DNA of 64,000 nucleotides, taken from assembly GCA_032622095.1 (NCBI GenBank), contig CP136069.1:107906278-107970277 (forward strand), in the 5' to 3' direction. Shown piece by piece: positions 37,112-49,110 of the stretch (positions within the stretch are counted from its first letter, which is position 1; each line of letters opens with the position of its first letter). The notes under the pieces were generated by a model, which searched no databases, had not been told where the DNA came from, and saw only the letters and a program-made list of their open reading frames with translations. The translations under genes were made by a program, and so were the position numbers. The DNA comes from Siphonodentalium dalli. Its lineage: Eukaryota; Mollusca; Scaphopoda; Gadilida; Siphonodentaliidae.

Positions 37112-39160
37112 TTGACATTAAAAGCACAGTTGGAGGTGAAAAATGCAGAAATTGCACTACTTGAAAGTGAAATAGCAAAGGGAAAAGATGATATAGCACA
37201 ATTAATACCAGGAGACAATGATGATGAAGGGAAGAGTTTCCCAAACAAGGTGAGATTATTTGTGTATGATTCAGTTGTGAACCAAGTGCCAACAAAGAAC
37301 ATACCAGTACTCTTGAAAAAGTTCACGCAGCGATCTGGCATAGACATCGGTGGTGGAATTCCTCATCGCAATACAGTTGAAATGATGGCGAGAGAGATCG
37401 GCATAATTTCAGACTTCGAAGTTGCTGATGTTCTGCTAAAACATGACAATATTACGCTTGGATTTGATGCCACAACACAAGAGGGTGTGCATGTCAATTC
37501 AATCCATATAACAACTCCGGATGCATCTTATGTTGTAGCCATAGATGAGCTTCCCGGGGGTACTGCCATAGATTATTCTGATCATATTCAGAATTCAATC
37601 GACAGAATTGCTCTAATTTACAGTAAAATAGATCAGGCTGATTATCGAATTACTCGTCAAGCTATTATTTCACACATAAGAAATACTATGACTGATAGGG
37701 TGGCTGTTAATCATGCTGCAATTGTATTATTGAGTGAAGCCTGGGGTTGCTCATTCAATGAACTGAACTGTCACCTACATCCGCTTGACACTATCGCATC
37801 TGCAACAAAATCAGCATTGAAGCAATGTGAAATAGAAAGAGCAAAGCTGTTTGGAAAGGATTGCATTGCTGGCAATATCGTTCTCCAACTGAACAAATTC
37901 CGGTATAAAGATGGCAAAGGTGATCCTAGAGGATTTGTTTCATTTTTAGAGGAACACAACCTGCCAAAAGGAATACTGCCTAGATACAGAGGTAACAGGC
38001 TACACATCTTATTCCTCATCAGTGGGAGGCTCGTCATTCATTACGAGAAGTTTCTTAAGTTACTCCGAACAGGAACAGTCTCTTATGGTGGTCTTCAGGC
38101 TTCAATACTGACAGATTTCACACTCCCAACTGCCAAAGTTGAGTTGCAGGTGCTTGGACTGATCGGTAAGTTACTTACAGGTCCATGGATGAAGAAGTTT
38201 TATACTTCACCAGAGAAAGAAATCCATCATATCGAAGGGATATGTGTTGTGAAAAAAGTGGTTGATCAATTGAAAGAACATACTAGAGAACCTGCACTTA
38301 CTCTATCAACAAAACTTGACATGTTCCAGGAAAAGCTCAGCGATGAAGCAGCTAAGTTACAAAAGTTGCCAGAAGACATGTCAATGTTCATTGAAATGAT
38401 GAAAGCAACATTGCAGTCGATTATTGTAGTTTTGGAAAGACAGTATGCCAGATATTTTTCAATGGACATTTCAGACGTCTTGAAAACCGAGACAGAATCT
38501 GCACGGTCACACAATATAGATGCAGAAGAGGTAATTGGCATGTTCAGTGCTGCACAAAAGCGAGCTCCAAATGCAACGCTTTGTTATATCTCGAGTAAGC
38601 TGAGGGGTCAGAAAAATCATTCAATTGATTACCTTGACAGCAGAGAGGAAGATGTTCAGAACAACATCATACATTCTGCCAAATCATTGGCACGGAAAAT
38701 CAGAAGTGGCAACAGACTCAAGACTAAGGAGCTGCATATGGAGATCAGAAAAAGGCAAGCAGAAAAAAGACAGAAGAAGGACGTAAGTGAGAGAAAGAAG
38801 ATTACAAATAAATTGAAAGCTGGGATTGAGCTTTCAGGTATTGAAGAATTGACAGTAGATGGGTATGAGAGAGTCACCAGCATTATGGATGGCACTGCTG
38901 TAGGTCACAACATCATGCATGTATGGTATGATGAGGACACCTTAGAAAAGACCACATACCAAGGTAGATTGGAGAAGTTGCTCAAGAAAGGTGGTGGAAC
39001 ATACAGGATTGGCTATTGGAAAATGGAAGAATTGTATGATGATGCAGAGGACTATGACATTTCAAAATTTGAACTGGCCACAGATTTCATTTGTGGCGAC
39101 TTAGTTATAGCCTATTGCATTAGATATGGCTCGGACACGCACGTTACGCAGACATCATGA
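37112..39160 (+). CDS. DDE transposase-like protein, catalytic part
   Basis: A 682-codon frame. A coiled coil (residues 1-35) is followed by a helical block (FPNKVRLFVYDSVVNQVPTK) and then an RNase H-like core: LGFDATTQ (Asp119), TMTDRVAVNHAA (Asp195) and NELNCHLHPLDTIA, giving C-x2-H (Cys220, His223). A C-x2-H after the second Asp is a hAT/P/KDZ-type feature. A long mainly helical region follows (RYRGNRLHILFLISGRLVIH; GPWMKKFYTSP), where hAT enzymes carry their insertion before the last Glu; I cannot place that Glu. The C-terminus (HNIMHVWYDEDTLEKTTYQG to YRIGYWKMEELYDD) looks like a small SH3/chromo-type barrel. It lies inside TIRs with a 7-8 bp duplication, so a transposase is likely. The family is unnamed by me. 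Confidence 0.65.
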   Translation: MTLKAQLEVKNAEIALLESEIAKGKDDIAQLIPGDNDDEGKSFPNKVRLFVYDSVVNQVPTKNIPVLLKKFTQRSGIDIGGGIPHRNTVEMMAREIGIISDFEVADVLLKHDNITLGFDATTQEGVHVNSIHITTPDASYVVAIDELPGGTAIDYSDHIQNSIDRIALIYSKIDQADYRITRQAIISHIRNTMTDRVAVNHAAIVLLSEAWGCSFNELNCHLHPLDTIASATKSALKQCEIERAKLFGKDCIAGNIVLQLNKFRYKDGKGDPRGFVSFLEEHNLPKGILPRYRGNRLHILFLISGRLVIHYEKFLKLLRTGTVSYGGLQASILTDFTLPTAKVELQVLGLIGKLLTGPWMKKFYTSPEKEIHHIEGICVVKKVVDQLKEHTREPALTLSTKLDMFQEKLSDEAAKLQKLPEDMSMFIEMMKATLQSIIVVLERQYARYFSMDISDVLKTETESARSHNIDAEEVIGMFSAAQKRAPNATLCYISSKLRGQKNHSIDYLDSREEDVQNNIIHSAKSLARKIRSGNRLKTKELHMEIRKRQAEKRQKKDVSERKKITNKLKAGIELSGIEELTVDGYERVTSIMDGTAVGHNIMHVWYDEDTLEKTTYQGRLEKLLKKGGGTYRIGYWKMEELYDDAEDYDISKFELATDFICGDLVIAYCIRYGSDTHVTQTS

Positions 39161-39285
39161 TGGACACGCACATAACGCAGATATCTGGTCGCCAGTGAAA
39201 GGACACGCACGTTACGCAGATATCTGGATAAAAAAAATACGGATTAATTTAAATATGGCTCGGACACGCACGTTACGCAGACATC
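39133..39285 (+). repeat. Four copies of a 24-bp GGACACGCAC motif after transposase gene
   Basis: GGACACGCACGTTACGCAGA plus YATC occurs at 39133-39156, 39162-39185 (one variant, CATAACG), 39201-39224 and 39262-39285. The first copy overlaps the last codons of the transposase frame. All are in the same orientation. No copy was found near the left end. Could bind the transposase or a host factor. Confidence 0.8.
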
Positions 39286-40009
39286 TGGACAATACTATAA
39301 TATGAATAGACAAGCTTATATGAATAAATGCTAAAATAATTTCCGATTGATTATTGACATCTAACAATAAGTATTGTGCATCTGCATTCTGCACTAGTAC
39401 TCTCAGGATCCAAATTATCATATGGTGCAGAATAAGAGTACAGGGTTGCCATCACTGGACAACTTTGCTATAGCCAATTAGAGTACAGTCCGGGGCAGAA
39501 TAAGAGTACAGGGTGGCAATTTCCAACATAGAAACAAGTCAGTCTGAAATGCTATAACGTCAATCAATATACATGTACATATATATTTATCAAATTATGC
39601 ACTGTTTTGTTTTGCCATTGGTGTTACCAAACCAGACTTCCAGCTACCGTTACCGTACATGTTCATACTATCTTTTTCTGAATCTGAGGAAAGCCTCTAG
39701 CCATTCTCATAGGCTTGCTGCAAGTTGTAGGATAGACTGCCTGACAATCTCACATTTTAGATAAACATTCAAAACCAAATTAGCACCATACATGATGGCA
39801 AAATTTACAAAATTTAATAAGCATTCAGATATGTTTATTTGGATCCCAAGAGTATTCTAGTGGGGTTTAATAAATGAAAATAGATAAAATATTAGATAAA
39901 ATATATGTACAATGCTAAACATTGTATATATGCACGCGTACCTGCACTACTTCTAGTGGGGTTTAATACTAATCTAAAACTGAGTAACAGCTGCTTTAAT
40001 ATGGTAAGT

Positions 40010-40050
40010 CCCAGTCTGAGTGAACCAGTTTCGCTCTGAGTCAGACTGGG
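40010..40050. repeat. Hairpin CCCAGTCTGA/TCAGACTGGG
   Basis: Perfect 10-bp arms (40010-40019 and 40041-40050) with a 21-base loop, immediately before the tandem hairpin units. Confidence 0.6.
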
Positions 40051-40074
40051 TTAATTAGTCAGTTTTTTGTTGTT

Positions 40075-40288
40075 CTATTTTTGATTAATAAGGGCAACCA
40101 GTATTTATTTCAAAAATAGTCTGTTAGGTTAATTTTTTTAATTTTTTGTCTGGTTCTATTTTTGATTAATAAATACTAGGGGCAACCGGTATTTATTTCA
40201 AAAATAGTCTGTTAGGTTAAATTTTTTTGTCTGGTTCTATTTTTGATTAATAAATACTAAGGGCAACCGGTATTTATTTCAAAAATAG
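40075..40288. repeat. Three tandem hairpin units
   Basis: Units at 40075-40119, 40156-40207 and 40237-40288 each start CTATTTTTGA and end TCAAAAATAG. The last two also contain AATAAATAC...GTATTTATT, which extends the stem to about 19 bp. Spacing is 81 bp. The first unit lacks the inner AATAC arm. Confidence 0.8.
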
Positions 40289-41679
40289 TCTGTTGTTTAT
40301 AATTCTCGCCGTTTATATTGATATTATTTCATTCCTGTTTTTTTATTTTAATTAAGTACTATGGGTGACTAGATAGTAGGTTATTGTTTTGTTTGTTATT
40401 TTGTAATTCTGGTTCTCATTGTTTATATGTTTCTAGTTCTCTAGTCACAAGTGGTATTCAGCACACATTTTTTAATTACCGGTATATAAACACTACAGAT
40501 CTGGTAACGTAACATTCTAAAATAAAAACAAAACATCTATGTGCGAATAAATTACGACAAAATACCGGTACCTTACCTTTTTTTTTAGAGCTGAAGTTAT
40601 AACTTTACAAATTAATTTACTGATAATATACATTTCAGTTAAGTTTATTGAAGTCTAAATTATTCTGGATATTTCAATTCCATTCCAGCAGGGGTCAGTG
40701 TTATACTTAGAAATTTATCAGCAATCAATTGAACAATATTAATTTTTTATAACACCGGTAAATGTTGACTTATAATCTAATTAGAATTATTTTGTTTAAT
40801 GTGAATCGTAACTCTTAATTGTTTAACCATACATTGAACAGTAAAAAATAAGCTTGTTTTTAAATCAGAATGAAGTTCATTGGAAAACATAAATGCTCAT
40901 TCATGGTCATCATTCATAAAAAAGTGAACACTGATCCCAAGACTGTGTGCCGTGTTGCAAGAATACCGCTTATGTTTGGTAAAGCGAAATGTCCGTCAAA
41001 CGCTAATTTTGATTTGCCAAATGCTAGGGCCCACTGCAGCGCAACTACCAATCATGTACTATAGTACTCTGGGAGTTGAGTTGTAGTGTCCCTCCAATAA
41101 AAGGGGAGGGCTTGCTACTAAAGGTTAGAGCATATACTATCCCATTTAGTTCTGATCACGTTCAACGATGAAACTACAGGTATGCATACACTTATTGGTA
41201 AACGACGCAACAACGTCCACTGGCTCTACTTCACCTTAGGTTGTAAGGAAGATATCACACATTTATTTAATTAATTTCAAAGGGCAGAAGGTTATTGACC
41301 AAACTGGATATCGTTTAAGATCTTTCAGATTTTTTATTCGCAAAACAAAATCTTCTCAAATTGAAACATGCATAACGGTATATGTATATGTCTTGGAAGT
41401 TTTTCTTTAAGCAATACAAATGACTTCTAAGACATTACGGCATAATTCAAATTTTTTTGAAGTTTTCGGTCTGGTATGAATAAAACTTAAAATTTTCTTT
41501 TACATAAAGGGCTGTACACTTTACTCTAAAGGGCAAATGTTCTCATTGTACCCATATTATTATTCAGGATGAAACAACCTTTAAAATGATATATTACTTG
41601 TATGTATCAGTTCTCTAAAATCTTTGCTGCGGGCAGTCCATGTGATTTTACCCCGACCGATTGGGGGGGGGGGGGGGGG

Positions 41680-44043
41680 CCTTACATTTCCCAAGTGTGT
41701 TATAAGTGGCAAATAAGTGTTGCATAAGTGTAGGAAATTTTTTCCTCTAAGTGTGCACTTACAACCAAGTGTACAAGTCCAACAGTGGCAGTAAGTGTAG
41801 TGCAAGTGTAACATAAGTGTACAGTAAGATTTAGACTGATAAAATATTTTATTAAATTATATTAATAATGTTTTAATATATAAACCATCTATCGATTAGG
41901 TTCCTTGGCTCAATAAATATATTTCATAAATCTGGTGCTGATATGCGAAGTTTGAATGAGCTGAAGTATCTTCAAGCTTGTCTCTTCCCGTTTGTCTTTA
42001 CTCCACTTTTGTCATGATGTCCATGTCATATTCAGTACCATGTCCCATTTAAAGCATGCAGTGCCTGCTGTGGGATGTTTAGTTTAGCACGGTGAGTGAG
42101 AGAAATTTGCAAACGTTGGCATGACCGATTCCAGTTTTTTTTGGCCAAAAAAGCTGTAAGTGAGTCATTTTTTTCTTCTTCTGATGTCACATTGTCTCTG
42201 AGATGATCCAATTCCAATGTGCTCTGTGTGCCCAGTCTACCCCTCCGCCAAAATTAGTTTTGTCCGGTATCACAAGCATTTGGACAAGACGTCAAGATGA
42301 TTGAAATTGAATCCGTGATCAGTCCTCCTGGCGAGTCTTGCCAACATTGTCATTGGGCAACAATGAAACATGCGAGAGATCAATCACTGAATCAGCTGGA
42401 CGACAGCCATCACTCTCCGATTGAGAATTATCACTTGTAAATAAATGTATGTTGTATATCTGAATTTAGCGCACGTTTCCATCGGTTATAATCTGTATGC
42501 ATCCAGTGTGACTTTACTGTTGACATGATTTAATTTCTCAATGTCATCGTGTCATTGTAGGAATCAGGTCACCGGTCGAATTGGGAACAAACTTCGCCTA
42601 TTTGCGTAATTATTTGCCGAATTCAGCCTCCTACCACCTGTTCTATCTCTAGTGTGTTTAGTTCCTTTCTTCTTTTTGCCAAATTGTTGAATTGTTTTGG
42701 CTTTTCTCGCCGTCATTTTCGTAAATGAAAGCTGTTGTCAAATAAAATGCAGATGAAATTTAAATTTGATTTCTTGACCGCCGAATTACCGGAATGTGGT
42801 CTGCGCATGCGCATGTAGTCACGGTCACAGTCACGTGTTAGCTTTTAGCCAATCGTATGCTCAGTTCTAGGATATCACTTGATTTAGACGGGTTTTCCCC
42901 AATAAAATGATGACATCAGAGGACAATGTTTACACACAGCGAGATGGGATTTAATTCCCCATACACGAACACGTGGGCAGAAAGCCGCAAGCATTTCCTT
43001 TGGGAGATTTACAGTGGGTCGATAATCACACGTATATACAGTTAAACTTTGTTATTTTTAATACATTTTACGTTAAATTAAAAACAGATAGCAGGTACAT
43101 ATACGTACTTCTCCGAGAATGTTAAAAACAATTTTTATCTGTTCATCATTATTTTATTGTCACGAAATTACGCTAACTATCGAAGTTTTGCCATAAAAAA
43201 CCCCGATAAAAATAATTCTATTTTGGAGTATTGCACGTCAAAATTACGGGTTTAGAAACGATTTTTAATTCTGATCTGCGTCGTCAAACTACTACCATAC
43301 AACATTTCTATATTCGTAATGGACATTTTTGTTGTTGTTTTTTGAATGCAGGTGTGTTTGGAAACACAATCATTGAAGCTTTCATATAGTAATACGCCAA
43401 TTTCAATATATGTGATAGCGACCAATTTTCATTGTTTCTATGACAAACATTTTGCAGTTAATAAATTGTAGATATACATACTCATATATCTTTATTTTAG
43501 CACAAAAGATTCATAAAATTTATTACTATCGGAATATAAATAACAGAAAAACGAAATACCGTAATTTCAAAATTAAAAAAGTTCATATTTAATATAAGAC
43601 GGCAATTATATAGTACAAATGTGCGAGGCTCTGAGCAGTATTCCTGAACATATCCATATTAAAGTTTGATAAGTGTGGTATAAGTGTTGATAAATTTTTC
43701 CAAAGTTCCATAAGTGTACCTTTAAGTGTGGGGCAGTGTTCCCAAAACATTTAAAAAGTATAAGTATCATCAGTGTGTCATAAGTGTAGAGAGAACTTTT
43801 CAAAGTACCATAACTGTAGCTGTAAGTGTGGGCAGCATGCCCAAAGATTTTCAAAGTCTCAAAAGTGTAGAGCAAGTGTACACTTATTACAACACTTACA
43901 CTACACTTACGAAATAAGTGTACATTTCGAAAAAAGTGAGTGTGGTACAAGTGTACTGAATTAAAAAAACAAAAGCTACAAGTGTACTATAAGTGTATAC
44001 CTGAACTACACTTACAATGAAAGTGTACACTTAGAAAATATAA
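41680..44043. mobile_element. AAGTGTA-rich inverted-repeat element between G-runs
   Basis: The left end, CCTTACATTTCCCAAGTGTG, follows a run of 17 G. The right end, reversed, is CCTTATATTTTCTAAGTGTA, followed outside by a run of 14 G. The terminal 150-400 bp at each side are packed with AAGTGTA, TAAGTGTG and GTGTACACTT motifs, in both orientations on the right. The interior has no coding frame. Dense subterminal motifs of this kind are usual transposase-binding arrays. It is nested in the 9-kb element. G-run flanks hide the target duplication. Confidence 0.65.
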
Positions 44044-44723
44044 GGGGGGGGGGGGGGTTCAACCTTGGACTGGCTTAAAAAAAATAAGATTTTCAACTTC
44101 AAAGGTCCATAACTCATGAACAAGAAGGTCAGTCCTTTAGATTCCTTGAGATTTGTATTCAGAATCACATTCCCTTTCAAATGATATATAACATAATATA
44201 TTCAAATGTATGATATGTATGATGAGGAATATATTTCATCATCTGATCAGACTGCCCGAGAGTAATTCTCACGGTGACGATTACTTCGTAATTACCAATT
44301 AGTTAATTAATAAATCAATTAATTAATTTTGGTATATAAATTGATAGAATAAATGTTATAATCAGTAACATACTACTAATAGCTTTGTTCTATTACAAAC
44401 AGAATGTGGATTCGTCACTTATAAGTTGAGATATGCCATTTTGAAGTGAAATTTTGTATCGAATATCGTCAAATAGTGGGTTTTTCGGTCACAGAGCCGC
44501 AATGCTAAGTATATGGCCAGCCTGTCGGAAAAAATACCCTAATTTCCGACACAAAAATGGTCATAACTTTTTTAATATTTGACCTTAGAGAAAATCACAC
44601 ATATCATTTTAATTGTCTTTCCAAGCTCTTTCCAGTAAATTAACTTTCAGTGAATAATAATCAATTTGAATTTTTTTGTCACGTCCCTACATTGTTGCTA
44701 AGGACAGCATGAAGCCACTATAA

Positions 44724-47700
44724 GGGACCTTGTCAAATTACAAGCGGAAATTCCGCCGGAGAACGGAGTTTTTTTCTCTGCTCTCCGCTAAAAACTCTGT
44801 TCTCCGCTTGTGAAATTTTAATGCACACAGGAGTTTTTCCTCTGCTGTAAACTCCGGTAGTAATTACAGCTAACTCCATTCAAATTGGCAGAAACTCCGC
44901 TGAATCCAGAGCTGTAACTCTGCTGTGGCGAGAGCGGAAACTTCGATGATGTCAGAGCTGAAACCGGAGCGGTACCAAACTCCTCTGTTAGGCCGGGGAG
45001 CTTGTCCAAATTAAATTGGAATTTCCGTCGGAGAACTTTTATAAATAGAAGATTAAAGTCCCAAATAAATGATTCCCAAACCCCGGTTTATATTATAAGG
45101 CAACACATGTAGGCTATTTAGTATTTTCCTTGTCACATTTAAATCCTACGTTTTGATGTGCCGCAAATCCGTCACGGTGGGTGACAAAGCCCCGAATATC
45201 TCGTGAAGCAAGTGCTATTAAGGGGGAAGTCAAATGACCAATCCTTTTGAATGGGGATTTCCATGCAAACCACACCAACAAAAGTTATATATGAAACATT
45301 GTCTGGGAACTATTTACAGCAGCCATATGATTAAACAGACATAACATTTAACTGGCGGCTGGGTTTAGTAAATATGCAATTTTTGCTATAAATTTATTTT
45401 TGGAATTACAACATGAAAAATAAATACAAAAAATAAATACATAAACTTTCTCAATGGAACAAATTCTAAGCCGACCCGCCATATAAATGTGTATTGTTTT
45501 CAATACCGCACAACAGTCACACCTGGAAATATCTGCAATTTGTAACTTTTACTGCAGAGATTTGCATGGAAATGTCCATTAAAAATTGGTCACTTGACAT
45601 CCTCCTTAATTTGCTGCGTTGTCGAATTATGAAATTATACTGTAATCCAGTGCTGCCATAAACAATGCAAATTTTGATTTCGTACGAGTAATTTTGCGAT
45701 TAGGTAACTTGTCCTCATTTGGTTCATCGGTCACCCTTTAATGTGCAAACCAGTATCAAAAGAAGAATAAAGACTAAAATAAATTATTCCCCTACCCCGG
45801 TTTATAGTATACTTTCCGTGTGGCATGTTTCAATTTGTCATTCTATATCAAACTCACTTTTAATGGTGAACGCAAAACAGCTAGCCTAAAAGGTTACACA
45901 GTCATCTCTGCATGTGCTATATTTGCGACATCGTCGGATCAGAGATATCTCTGGTCGGATTCTGAGAATACCGTAAACCCAGTGCTATTAGTGTCGTAAA
46001 CAATGCAAATCTTTATACATGCTCCCAATGATGCAGACAGCTAGTCGGCTTAATTGCCAATATTTGGTGAGTCAGCAGCGTGACAAAATTCGTGATTTCA
46101 TGATATCTCCCTATGGCTTGGGTATCAGTTGGTTTGGGTATCACTTGTCCTGCACCCTCTCCCTATTAAAGTTCTTGTGCGATTCGAGTTTTCCATGTGT
46201 GGTATTTTTAGAGATCATATTCCACCAGTACAAAACCTTGGAACTTTTTGAAGTTTCGACAGGGAAACTTATAGTCGAAAGAATAACACAGGGAATATAT
46301 TTCTTAATCATCACCTGTTCCTGAATAATGTACTTCACTGTACGTGAAGGTCCCATCACGAAATTGCACGATATAAGTGACTTTGTGAATTTTGTTTCTA
46401 TAAGCATTGTGTTAAGGGAACCGGTGTTCTGAAAAAGGTGCATCTGATCCGAGATACTATTTGTTAAGGTACTGATTGAATAAGTATAGGAAAACATTGA
46501 AAACATGGATGGCGACGAGTCGATTATGGTGAAAACTGTTTTAAACTCTGTTAATTTGGCACCCGGAACGATTTTATCGCTGCCGAGTTGTAGCTGAGTA
46601 TGTTATTTATAGGAAACAGGCGACATATGCCCGATATTTTGTGTTTAGTGCTTTTATCTGAGATAAGTTTGTCCGGGCACCTGCATGGTTAAGCCTGCAT
46701 AACTTGAATATATTATATTAGGATACCGATTTATAAACTCGATTAAACACTTATTTTTGGGACTTTATGTCCAGTAACTGTGGAACTATTTATAGGCTTT
46801 AAATTATAGCAGCCTGGTACATGTATCTTGAAAAGTTTAAAATTAATTGGGTCTCTTGAACCTCATTCGGCCGGAGTCATTGGAAATTGACACGAAATAG
46901 ACCTGGTACAGTATATTCCAAGCGTAAAAATGTCGTTATTTGAATATTCATCATTATTTAGACCGAGAAACATTTCCAATCACAGTCCAATGGGGAAAAA
47001 ATAGTCCAATATTATGGGAGGCTAAATTAAATGTACAGAAGCATAATCCAATTGCGTTGAAACGAAATATAAAAAATAATTTAACCAAATAACACAACCC
47101 AGCGAGAAGATTGAATCTGCCGGTTTAATATGAGTGACAGGCCATGGGCGGAGCTTAAAGGGAATCCACCAATCGCGTAAAGAATAGATAAATAGTGAAG
47201 AAATTGCACAATGGCTTGCCGACAAAATACTAAACAATTAGTGATAAATGAATTATAACTAGATGAATATGCAGATTGTGAACCGAACTTGCTAGAATAT
47301 TAGATACTATGACAATCAGTGATGAATAAAGTGTACTTTGGTACGAATAAAGTGTACTTCAATGCGATAAAAGTGAAGTGAAATGACACGATTTACATGT
47401 TATATATAATAAAGTACGGAATCGGAATCGAAAAAGAGCATGCATCGATCACTAATTATTACTGCCAATTAATCAAACAATACCTAATATTATAAAACAA
47501 TGCAAACAACATGTTAACAGAGGGGTAAATCGTAGATAAGCTACAGTGCAAGTATGACTGAATTAATTCTTCTTTGCCATTCATATATGGCTGATAATAA
47601 AACATGGGGTGTGTTTCCTAGTAAAACGGAGTTTTATATATGTAGGCGGAACACTCAGATGTGAGCGCATTCAAATCCAGCGGACTTCGATGGAAACTCC

Positions 47701-47916
47701 GCAGTAATTCCGATGAACGTAACAAAAACTCCGCTATAACGTCACGGAAACTCCGTTACGTCGTAACAAAAACTCCGCCGGAAACATCGCTATAACTCTG
47801 ATGAAATTAACAAAAACTCTGGCGTGTTTTACGCTATTTACCTTACAGGAGAGCGGAGAGCGGAGATAAAACTACGTTCTCCGGCGGAATTTCTACTTGT
47901 AATTTGACAAGGTCCC
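44724..47916. mobile_element. Second Harbinger-like element, TAA target duplication
   Basis: GGGACCTTGTCAAATTACAA opens the element and is mirrored at the right end; about 40 of the first 42 bases match. TAA flanks both ends (44721-44723, 47917-47919). Arms carry many AACTCCG and GGAGAACGGAG-type subrepeats. Its left end lies only about 30 bp from the 9-kb transposon's right end. The interior holds a 384-bp TTAA MITE, a duplicated CCCCGGTTTATA block (about 45083, 45797) and a segment shared with 15765-18549 near 45950. No transposase frame. Confidence 0.75.
45222..45605. mobile_element. TTAA-flanked MITE inside Harbinger-like element
   Basis: GGGGGAAGTCAAATGACCAA and, reversed, GGAGGATGTCAAGTGACCAA are the ends, extended inward by TTTCCATGCAAA on both sides. 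TTAA borders it at 45218-45221 and 45606-45609. Length 384 bp, non-coding. Confidence 0.7.
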
Positions 47917-47919
47917 TAA

Positions 47920-48546
47920 GGGACTAGCTTCAGCCTTAAGTTCATTGATTGAAGTATCATATAATTTTGGATACCAGAAATGAGAATGAAAGGGCGGACT
48001 ATATATCTGCAATAGAAGATCGAGATGATTTCTCTTTGAGAACTTAGTTATTTAATTGTTCGACTCTAACAGGGTTTTTCACGCAGTAGATTGTTTTAAC
48101 TTTTACTAGATAAAATGTTCCAGGTTTTATTCTCGTTTTTGGAATCCTGATTCTGATGTTGACGCTTCATGGTCAATTGGAATTGTGTTATTATTTGTTT
48201 GATTCCAACAATTTCTTTGATAGGGAAAACAAATAAATAAATAATGGTCATGCGCATGGTATACATATTGTGCCAGAATGGTCTTCATCTTATTTATGGC
48301 CTTTAATTGTGTAGAACATTACAGTTTAAATTGGTTTGTGAAATGTCTAGTGTGTTGGCAGCCAAAATCATGATTTACTCCCATAGTAGAGTAAGCGAAG
48401 ATTTATTTGGTGAAACAGAGGTGTGTTTAACGGTTAATTGGAATAATATCTCCGACTGATACTTAGCTGGTTCAGAATCTTTTGGGAGGCCGGGCTGTGT
48501 AGAGTAAGACCCAGTATTCAGGAATTAAGGCCACGTCTTAATTTAT
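47920..48546. other. Non-coding gap between two transposons
   Basis: No gene or repeat recognised between the Harbinger-like element and the hAT-like MITE that hosts the DIRS element. Confidence 0.4.
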
Positions 48547-49110
48547 TTCTCAGCCAGGGTTCGCGCTGTCGCTTGCCAAATTTGCCAATGGCAAAAAAAA
48601 ATTTCATTTGGCAAAAATTTTGGCAAGTAAGTTTTTAATAATGGGAACTATCTATTCAGAAAACATCACCGAACATGAGTTATTCATTATGTATGCTGAA
48701 TTACAGACAATACAATGGGAAAACAAAAAACAAGAAATCTATCAATTTATATGTAGTGCAGTCAGCAGTCTTATGTCGACAGTTATATGTAATCTTCTTT
48801 AGTTTTCACAATAGGGTAATCCCATCTTTCTGTCATAATCAAATCAAATAATATGTATGCTTTATGATTGTGGAGCAACATTAAACTTAGTTTCCAGGCA
48901 GGTGACGCTTAGATATTTATTGCTACTTTGATATCTATTAATAATACTAACTTGCTTTTCTGGTAGCTCATTTATACATGTGTCTGCGGTTAGTTTTTAA
49001 TTTGTATTACAAAGATAAAAACACGATGATTTCCTCAATTGTACACGCAATTAAATTTGGCAAATTTTTGTTTAATTTGGCCAAAAATCCTATTTTCATA
49101 AGTATAATAG

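Larger units (their letters stand above)
35641..44689 (+). mobile_element. 9-kb DNA transposon with DDE transposase-like gene
   Basis: TAGGGACGTGACAAAAA begins at 35641 and is mirrored exactly at the right end (44673-44689). CATTGTT flanks both ends (35634-35640, 44690-44696), a 7-bp and possibly 8-bp target duplication. Between them lie a transposase-like gene (36323-39160), four copies of a 24-bp motif just after it, hairpin repeats near 40.1 kb, and a nested 2.4-kb AAGTGTA element. Without the nested element it would be about 6.7 kb. TSD size and the TAGGGA-type end resemble hAT; the transposase also has hAT-like traits. I cannot assign a named family. Confidence 0.75.
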
